A stretch of DNA of 64,000 nucleotides from Pholiota molesta. Its lineage: Eukaryota; Basidiomycota; Agaricomycetes; Agaricales; Strophariaceae. Both the position numbers and the translations under genes were made by a program. The stretch spans positions 124,001 to 188,000 of the forward strand of contig JACGCK010000085.1 in the NCBI GenBank assembly GCA_014925825.1, given 5' to 3'. The notes beneath the pieces were generated by a model that was not told where the DNA came from, ran no database searches, and worked only from the letters and a program-made list of their open reading frames with translations. This document shows positions 55,643 through 64,000 of the stretch, piece by piece (position 1 is the stretch's first letter; each line of letters opens with the position of its first letter).

Positions 55643-58600
55643 ATGACAACCTCAGCCGGTATGATGAATTGAACATGTAAAGTATATATGTATAACTTGA
55701 ATTAAGACCTACCACTATAGATGGATCGTCCGTGCCCCGTCGTGCACTATGCGAGGAAATCACAAAAGCTTCGTGGTATACTGATGCCGTGTTGACACAA
55801 ACGGACTTCGGTGATTGTGTCAAGGCCAGGCCTGATATCGAGGTGTGTAGTTACTCTCTTAACACTCGAAATATATAGAACTTTGGTTGACATCAATTCC
55901 CTGTAGGCGTTGGTTCATAATCTTTTGGTTCAGGAGGACATGATCTTCAATAGCACAAAACAAGTGTTCTTGGATATGAGAACAATCTTGGGTCTTCAGC
56001 CTGTAACGAGTGCTCCAACACTTGTTTCTAAGGAATCTGTGCCTTTAACCGGGAAGGCCTGGGCCAGACTATATCAGTTGAATTTGTACTACCGTTTGTT
56101 GGATCGAATCTGGCTGTACAATTCGCCACAAACATTCAACATTGTAAACCACGCAAAAACGCTGGAGAACAGTTCGTTCAAGGTGTGTGCGCTTCGAATT
56201 CTAATAAAATATCTTACATATCTTCCGGGTAGCCCTGGCAAATTATCGAAAATCTACAACAGTTCTTGAAAGAAAAGCTGCCTTTAGAAGCCAAGTCAAC
56301 CAGAACGTATGGACCCAGGTTGCTAGGAAGTGGATTACTCCAACAATTGAAGGATCTTGCATTGCTCGGACAATCAGGGAATGTCGCCAAAATACACCAC
56401 AATATCTTGATGGCGGCTCTGAGTATTAACGTGCTTTCAGAAGTAAAGAAGCTCGACGATCCGATGCAAGATGCTACAGAACTAGAACACGAGCAGGAAA
56501 GCATTGTAGAAATCATATCGCATGCACAGTAAGTATTATAATGTTAAGTGTACGCTTTGCATTGAATTGAGTTTACCGAATAGTCTCACGCGGGGCGAGG
56601 GAGATATCCTTCGCAACATGTTTGAGTGTGAAGCAGACGGAAAGGCCTCCCGTGTTGCAATTCACCGAACGTTGCATATCGCGATGGGAATATCTCCTCT
56701 TTTCTTAATGGCGCCCTATAAATTAGACCGGCAACGATGGTCAATTGCCGACATATACAAGGTTCCAGCTTGTCGTATTCTTCGGATATAATGATACTTA
56801 TCTGATTTGTTAGGAGTCGCAACAATTGGGCAACTGGCGTTCACCACTATTAGTGAGAATGGAGAAGACAGTATTGGAAAATGTGTTTGGTGTGGCAAAT
56901 GGTTCGTTGGATGCGTCTCAGGCATTTACGGCCATAATTCAAAGCCTCCCTTGGACTGAGATTAACGATATGCTTGCCGATGACCCTACAAATACAAGAT
57001 TCCGACGCAGTACGCATATTCGTTTTGCATAATAGTATAGTAACTAACGAATCGATCTCATTTGGCGGAAATGTAGTTCATTCATCGGATGCGATACCAC
57101 CTAATGTGTCATTGACAACCAGTGTTGACAAAGGAAAAGGAAGAGATGTGTCAACTTACCAAACAGATACCGTCGAGCAAAGGATGGAATCTGGTAATAA
57201 CGATGATGAGCCGATGGACACAAGTATCGATGGCCAGGTAGGGAATGACAGAGATGCTGACAATCGCATGAATGTCGATGCTCATGCCGTCCAGCCTTTA
57301 CCAAGAAATTCTTCACAGTCTCTGCGTTTCATTCTTCCACCCTTATGGAAGGTCAGGACTGTACCAAGAAATTCTTCCGAGTCACACCGGATTACCATTC
57401 CGTCAACATCGAAAATACCAAAGCGCGGATCTACGTCGTCATCAGGTCTAACGAAACAAAAAAACACTAGGCGCAACCAAAAAGTTGCTGGGTCTTCAAC
57501 TCCAAGCGCCGAGGGTTTGCTCCGCAGTATACCATTTCCCGCTGGTATAATCAAACCGGAAGTGGCAGTCAACCTTGAAGTTGGCAAAGGTTCTAGACCT
57601 GCTCAAGAGCTGCCTGTCCAAACATTGTTTTGCGGAAAGGAACCGCCCACAAAGTTGTGTTCCGTGCCCATGTAAGTAGTGATTGTTCATATCCGTCTTC
57701 ATCTATTGATCGACGCCGTAGTCGCCAGATATACTTGATTTTTGGAAGAGGCATCTGGAATTAATCGAGCGTGGTTATATCAATAGACTGGCACCTCATG
57801 TCATTGATAATACCTCATCAACTTTTAGGATCGTGTCATACAGTGATATGCAGTCTATGTCAATTACCGAGAAGTTGCAATTGTTGCGCAGGGGTCCAAT
57901 CCTAGAGATTGATAGGCCATTCATCCCGCTATCATTCGATAAGAAGGGGATGAAGTCACTACATTGTTCATTATCCGATACAATGCCAATTCAAAGTAGG
58001 TGTTAATTACGATTTACTTTACTATTATATGACGCTCCCTATACGCAGATCAATCTGGGGAATATCATGAATCAGTGGCATTCGGCACTCTAAATATGAT
58101 GCTAGAAAGTCAACCCGGGACACCGTTAAACGCATTGAATCTACCAATGCCTGGTGGTTTACAATCAGCAGGCGATTTGTCGAGTGACAATGTCACATGG
58201 CAGGAGGCGATACACTCCCGGCAAAGCGTCCAACATTATCTATACCCTGGGGCGATAATGCGTTGGGGACTTTGCGCCACTGCTGGAGCGTACCATACAT
58301 TTTACATAGACAGCGATGGTTTCGGCACATATGTGGATGTCATGACGGGGAAAAAAGTGTGGTTAGTGATGCGGCCTTCAAACAACAATATCGATGACTT
58401 TTCAGAGTTCGGGGAGATCACCAGATATGTTGGGGAGTCTTTTGATCTTTTGAATGTCGGGGACAACAGCAGGATTGAGGCGGTTGTTTTAACCCCTGGA
58501 ACTCGACTGTAGGCTTTCCTGTAATCTCTCCGACATTTTTTCTTAATACTACCTAAATCGACAGATATATGAGGCCAAATACGATGCACGCCGTTTACAC

Positions 58601-59610
58601 ACCCGAAAACTCAATATGCCACGGTGGCCACTTTTACTCAATGTCGACTCTGAAAGACACTTTATGTGGAATTATTCATGTATTCGTTGGTTACCATGAT
58701 GTCACGAACAACGACGATCGCGCACATTCGCGATTTTTACTCCGCGAAATGATCGTCTTTTTCTTTGAAGGCCTGGAGCAACAATGTCTTGATCCGGATG
58801 GTTCGTCTCTTCTAATTATATATTACAATATTCTTTACTATAACACATTATCAGATCCAGCATGGGAACATCTTCCTCATTTAAATCCGAATGTTTTGGA
58901 CGAAGCTGACGCCAACACTATGCATGCAGTGGAAGAACTGTTCGCAGCATGTAGCTTGGCCATATTTTCGAATGTGTTGGATGCACGAACATATTGGTAC
59001 CACGATCTCGCCCTTAACAAACACCAAGTAAACATCAACAACAGGAAATGGAGCATTACGATAGGAACGCAATGCCTGTAGAAGACCGCAATGCGTGTGC
59101 GCAAACTAGAGGATTGGCATACAGACTGCTGGAATGGTTTGCTAAACATTATTCCTTTGTTCCACTGAAAGGACAGACGGTGGTGAATTGTATCCAGCTT
59201 CTGGAGCAAAAACTTGCCGAGCAAGCGTATGCGATCTATATGGCTAAAGCGATGGCTGTGGAAGGCAAACATCGAGGTGTGCTCAACTGTTCATTACAAG
59301 GAGTAAAGCATCAGTTGCAGGGCGTTTTCAAACCAACTCTACCGCATATAATACTCTGGGACGCCTTTTTGAACAAGAAACGACCCCGCAATACGTGTAT
59401 GCTGACTTCAAAGATTGGGGTATCGAAGTTGTACCACAAACATCCGAATATGTGCCTGCAGAAAACGGTGCCGGCATATGGAAGCGAACACCTCTGGATC
59501 GCAAGTTTCAAGAAGGGTTTAGAGTCAATTTTGACACCAGCTGTGAGTTTTGAATTATGCCATTTTCATGCCTACATGTTACTTACAATACACACACAGC
59601 TCATATGTAA
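55643..59610 (+). pseudogene. JmjC-domain gene 1, frameshifted and lacking the HxD histidine
   Basis: Exons: 55643-55658, 55721-55842, 55907-56182, 56233-56528, 56584-56761, 56814-57009, 57077-57671, 57722-57995, 58049-58508, 58565-58800, 58855 to about 59590, 59600-59610; introns are of usual size, that after 57009 with a perfect ACTAAC branch. The JmjC fold spans the exons at 58049 and 58565: GLCATAGAYHTFYIDSDGFG, then VMTGKKVWLVMRP and PNTMHAVYTPENSICHGGHF. JmjC enzymes bind Fe(II) through HxD...H; here the first ligand is Tyr (TAC 58303-58305) where gene 2 has His (CAC), so activity is probably lost. One-base frame breaks near 57645, 59040 and 59325 separate conserved segments (FRAH, MEHYDRNAMPVEDRNACAQT, YADFKDWGIEVVPQTSEYVP). 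An SP/TP- and acid-rich linker lies at 57080-57600. Decayed paralogue, or indel errors in the assembly. Confidence 0.75.
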
Positions 59611-60004
59611 TGCAATTTTAATGTACAAGAGAGCTGCCTTGCTAAACGACGTTTCTTTGTCGGACTGCTGGGGCAGGGTCGCCAAGGGCACGCGTCAGCA
59701 GGGCAAGTGAGGGGCTCGGGCAAGGGGATGGGCACTGGGGCCCTTGGTTTTTATAGCACGAATGTAATTAGAGTAAGGTCCGACATGGGGTACTCCCCGA
59801 CTGGACACTAAATTGACACATAAAAAAAAAAAAAAAAATACTATGAGATTTTAAGTTCACGATTGCATGTATATTCAAAATGTCTCAGTATTATGACGTA
59901 CATGCGTCGAAAATGGCGTCGGGTCGCCTTTTTCGACGCCTGTACGTCATAATGTAAGTCACGGTTAAGTCACGGGTAGAAGCTGATGGCTTGACCGGGA
60001 AACA
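59611..60004. other. Intergenic stretch between the JmjC genes
   Basis: Contains an A-run (59823-59839) and the 60-bp palindrome at 59892-59951. Nothing else is seen. Confidence 0.5.
59892..59951. repeat. 60-bp palindromic element, second full copy
   Basis: TATGACGTACATGCGTCG ... TTTCGACGCCTGTACGTCATA, exactly 60 bp like 50701-50760. It lies downstream of JmjC gene 1 and just before the promoter block of gene 2. Confidence 0.8.
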
Positions 60005-60060
60005 TGACCACACAACGAAACGGTCGGCCCTAATGTACCCATGGCATAAAATGTCTCACA
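60005..60060 (+). promoter_or_regulatory. Conserved promoter-like block upstream of JmjC gene 2
   Basis: TGACCACACAACGAAACGGTC, GGCCCTAATGTACCCATGG and CATAAAATGTCTCAC parallel the block at 55482. The spacing to the ATG at 60163 is close to that in gene 1. Confidence 0.5.
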
Positions 60061-60162
60061 AGGTTGTTCTTTTTTTCCTTCCCATCGCCCAAGTTCGACG
60101 CGTCATAACGTACATTAGATTAGAACAAGTTATAATTAAGGATACTACGATCTGTTAAAAGA

Positions 60163-63100
60163 ATGACAACCCAACAAGGTACGGAATACCAACCATTAAG
60201 TATGTTGCTGTGGTTGAGATTTGCTACAGATGGATCACCTGTTCCCACCCGTGCGCGATGCCAGGAACTGGCGGAAATGCCATGGTACTCCGATGCCGTT
60301 TTGACTCAAGCGGACTTTGGAGCGTGTATTGAGGTGAAGCCTGAACTACAGGTACGTGCTTAGACGGTATCTATGCTTTATTGGATTTTGACTAGTATTT
60401 AGGGTTTAGTTGACGGTCTGCTGGCTTTTGAAAAAATCGCCTTCGTTAGCCATGACCAACCCTATTTGGATTTGATGAGGGTCCTGCGCTGCGTTATCAA
60501 TCTCCAGGAAGCACCTCCATGGTCACCGTTAAAGCAAAAGTACCAGAAAATGGGTCAGCTATGGGAAAGCTACATCACATGCTCATATGTTACTGGTTGC
60601 TCGATCGTGTATATTCATACCCACACCGTGACATATCCCTCGCGAGCAACATAATCCGTTATGAGAACAGGCTCGAAATTTCTAAATTGCCGGTATGTAC
60701 TTGTTTTGAGCCCGAGTGTCAGATCGAAACTTAGCATAACAAAGGATCATCATTATCGCCATATCGAGGATATCCGGCGGTTGTTGCAAGAATTCAGAAC
60801 GAATGCTAGTCCTGCTCAGCCGACAAATAGGAACAAAAGTGTATCAAAGTCACACTCTACGATATACGGTCCAAGGCTTCCTCAAGGAAGTGGCATCCTT
60901 CAGCAATTGAAAGACCTGGTGGCACTTGGTCGGAACAACCGCCTTCAAAAGATAGAACGAAACTTCTTGTTGACAGCTATGATGTTCAACTGGATGTCTT
61001 TTACTGGTAGTCCTGGTGCCCAGTCTGCCGGTACATCCAATCCCCATCAGCGGTCCGATAGCTCGGAGGAAGAACAAAATAAAGAACTTATAGCGATCGC
61101 ACGGTATGATCCATCTAACATATAATAACATCTTATAATCGTTTTCTACAGGAACACTACGGCTTTCAGTATGAGCGAAGTAGAAGTGCTAACAAACATG
61201 TTCTTATCTTCATCGGGTGGCAAAATGAAGACATCATCCGTGCACAGATCAGCACATATAGCAATAGCAATAACACCGATGTTCTTAGTTGCACCTATTG
61301 AACTCGATAAATGTCGGTGGTCCCTTACAAGCATCCACCAAGTACGTGACGATGCTCTTGTCTATTTATATGTACTCATTAAATTATACAGGAAGCTACT
61401 CGATTGGGTAACATATCTTTCCCCTTGCTTAAGCAGATTGAGTCTACGATATTCGATGGTGTTTTCAACCTTGCTACAGGCTCGATGGATGTGATGCAGG
61501 TCATTGCGCATATACTGGACAATTTGCCCTGGAACGAAATAGACGCCCTGGCTTTGGATGATCCAGTTAATGTTAGATACCGACGTCGTATGTGACTATA
61601 TTCATATGATTTTGGTTGTATACTGATCGTTGTATAGTTGCTACTAGAGCTCCGGCTTCTGCAGTTCCTTTCACCACTGGCCATGCTATGTCATCAGTGG
61701 CGTCTTCATCCTCGATGGGCGGTGTACCACCAACACCTTCTCGACCAAAATCTCCGGCTGTAGCTTCTAAACAGCCTGTTCGTCATACTACACCATCTCA
61801 ACTTGTACCTCCAAGCGCTCCTACTCAGTCGAGTATGTCGCCTCTAACACCAAGCCCATCGACACCGACACCATCTCAGCCTGCTTCTCACAATCCCAGT
61901 CCCAATACTACGCCCGCTCCGCCTGCCTCTCATGAACTAACTCCATCTATGCCGTCACAGTCTCAGGCTCCTTCTCGTGAACCCGGTCTCAACTCTACGC
62001 CCTCTCCATCTCATACTCGGCCACCCACTCCCACTTCTGAAGACTCTCGAGGTCCTTCTCAGACACCCAGTCCCAATCGATTTCAACCTCCTGCTCGGAA
62101 ACCCCGTTCTAGTTCGTCATCGTCAACTGAACCGTCGTCCGAAGGCAATGGTCCAGATAAACCAAACAATGTGGAACATGGATAACGAAAATGGCGATAA
62201 CGGAGACGAAGGTGACGATGACGAAGATGAAGAAGATACAATGGATGTTGATTTGCCTCCCAAAGAAACAAGTACTTCAGTCTCTTCAACTCCCATGGGT
62301 AGCTCGGATGAAAACAATGACGATGATATGGAGGTTGACTTCCCACTTAAATCAAGGAAGACAACATCGCGCACTACATCCACACGATCAAGGCGCGATA
62401 CCACAAAAAATCCTACTGGACCGAGGAAATCACGAAAGCGAAAGCATGACAACATTACTACCAAATCTTCCGAGCATGTTCGCGACAACACGCCCATCGT
62501 TGTTGAGGAATATATATCCATTCGAAACACACCGTTCCCAGAGGGTATAAAATTTGAGATAACAGAACCTAGTCTTGAAGTCACCGATAATCCTGTACCT
62601 CTGTCAGAATTACCTCCAGTGAGGGTGTTCTGTCCCGAGGGAAATGTTCATGATGTTACTTTCCGTGCACATGTATGTATTCTTTTTGCGACTATATTTA
62701 TCTTTATCATCTTCTTATTATTTGTTATTTCATAGAATCCCTTTATGTTAGAGTTCTGGAGAACGCATGTGAAGAAGTTCGAGGAGATGTATATTGACGG
62801 AAAACCCTTGCATAAGGCTAATCCTGATGCATCAGCATTTACGGTGGTGACGTATAGTGTCATGCAAACGATGTCAACAGCCGCCAAATTGAAATTATTG
62901 CAACGGGGAATGATTCTCGAAACGGGTCGTCCAGTCAAGCCGATTTTATTCGACAAAAGGGCATGCATTCATTACAATGTTCGTTGGTAGGAGTTGTGGA
63001 TATACAGGGTATGATATGATTAAATTGGATTGATCATTTGTCTCAACGTCTCTATAGATCAATCACTAGATGGATCGGAGAATATGAATGATTGGATGGA

Positions 63101-64000
63101 AAAGGGGACACTCAATATGTTACTCCAGTGCAAGGATAGAAAGGCGCTAAATGTGCTTGATATTCCTATGCCTGAGGGCACACATAGCGCTGAGGATTTT
63201 TCATCTGACAATGCGGTGTGGTGGGAGATGTTACAGTCGCCTTGGAATGTTGATAGCACCGCTGAGCGTCCGACTGCCGATATGCATTGGGGTCTTTGCG
63301 CAACAACTGGTGCGGGACACACCTTCCACATGGATAGTGATGGCTTCGGTACCTACATCGAGGTCATAACGGGCGTAAAAGTGTGGCTGGTAGTGCGACC
63401 AAAGGATTGCGAAACGGGTGATTATTCCGAATTCAGGCGAATCGATAAATTTATGGGTGAGGATTTCGACCTGCTTGACGTTGGTGAATGTTTGGTAGAA
63501 GCTGTTATCCTGACACCTGGTACCCGATTGTAAGCCTTTTCAATTTATTAATTCTGTAATCATTTCTAACGTTGATATACCACAGGTACATGCGCCCAGG
63601 TACCATGCATGCTGCATATACCTCTGAAAATGTGATTTGTCATGGAGGACACTTCTATGCAACAGCCACGATGAAGGACACGTTATGTGGACTCATACAA
63701 TCATTGTTGCATCCAACTACATGACCAACACCTACCATTCCGGCTCGCGTTTACTCCTTCGACGTATCATAACCTTTTATTTTGAAGGACTTGAACAAAA
63801 TAAGTGGGATATGGATGGTTAGTGTAATTTTAGTTCTCTATTTAGAACGTTTTTCTAATTCGCAAATAGATCCTGTATGGGAGCATCTCCCAAAATTGAT
63901 GCCCCTGGATGCAGCATCTGATGATCCAGATGTAAACTCGATGGAGCATGCAGAAAATCTATTCTCTGCTTGTTGCTTGGCGATATTTTCAAACGTCTTG
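60163..64000 (+). pseudogene. JmjC-domain gene 2, HxD intact but frameshifted; runs off the window
   Basis: Exons: 60163-60178, 60230-60351, 60403-60692, 60745-61103, 61152-61341, 61392-61587, 61638-62672, 62736 to about 62980, 63058-63529, 63586-63817, 63870 onward; positions and phases mirror gene 1. The core GLCATTGAGHTFHMDSDGFG keeps the Fe ligands His (CAC 63327-63329) and Asp (GAT 63333-63335), followed by VITGVKVWLVVRP and the distal His in GTMHAAYTSENVICHGGHF. The long exon at 61638 encodes a Pro/Ser/Thr-rich linker, an acidic run (DDDEDEEDTMDVD) and a basic KSRKRKHDN stretch, likely nuclear. Exon lengths of 290 and 1035 nt do not keep phase, and conserved segments change frame near 60505, 62165 and 63700 (LCGLIQ to IIVASNYMTNTYHSGSR). 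Either a recent pseudogene or uncorrected indels; sense of the protein is otherwise conserved. The C-terminus lies beyond 64000. Confidence 0.7.

Noticed and set aside
57010..57040. 31-nt intron in JmjC gene 1
   Set aside because: Too short for this genome; the 67-nt intron ending at 57076 keeps the same frame and has a perfect ACTAAC branch site.
58996..59043. Intron that would remove the frame break near 59040
   Set aside because: GTACCA...AACAG has a plausible size but leaves the following conserved segment out of frame.

Overview
The window is a piece of a basidiomycete nuclear genome, most likely an agaricomycete mushroom. Genes are split by many 45-65 nt GT..AG introns. The repeats and gene families are of agaricomycete type: KDZ-associated cysteine-cluster remnants, a TET/JBP-like dioxygenase, and large multi-copy orphan families. 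No rRNA gene and no convincing functional tRNA gene is visible. All function calls come from motifs and remembered family patterns; no search was run.

1-39 kb is transposon-dense. It starts with a multi-copy agaricomycete gene broken by one in-frame TGA (126-2535). Decayed gene pieces and a dead Ty3/Gypsy reverse transcriptase (7057-7790) follow. Next is a 3.5-kb inverted structure (8978-12541) with a miniature LTR element (9484-10547) in one arm and a hAT-like element at its centre. From 15.3 to 29.9 kb lies a nested retrotransposon block: a plus-strand Copia (15358-22061), a gag-only LTR element (19070-21973) inside its 3' LTR, a minus-strand Copia (22062-29875), and two hAT-like elements built of CCAGTGG subterminal repeats (19666-21132 and 22343-25355). 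The larger of these carries a GC-rich captured gene fragment. 30-37 kb holds two copies of an element containing a tRNA-like segment, several hAT-like miniature elements (two with 8-bp target duplications), a broken KDZ-associated gene and other decayed pieces.

39-64 kb is gene-rich. It has a broken nucleotidyltransferase-like gene (39215-40097), an intact 306-aa gene (minus, 40310-41483) divergent from an intact 14-exon AT-hook gene (41863-44165), an intact 977-aa gene of unknown function with tandemly duplicated phase-1 exons (minus, 44817-48200), an intact 706-aa TET/JBP-like 2-oxoglutarate/Fe(II) dioxygenase (minus, 48292-50610) and an SPT5-like NGN/KOW protein (minus, 51429-54208). Two tandem paralogous JmjC genes (plus, 55643-59610 and 60163 to beyond the window) close the region; both carry frameshifts, and the first has also lost the metal-binding His of its HxD motif.

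The most interesting feature is this cluster of proteins predicted to act on DNA modification, transcription elongation and histone or protein hydroxylation. It sits beside transposons, is punctuated by near-identical 60-bp palindromes (50701-50760, 59892-59951, a weaker one at 38715), and has inverted copies of a ~100-bp satellite near 38.2 and 55.1 kb. Whether it is a mobile or selfish unit is inference.
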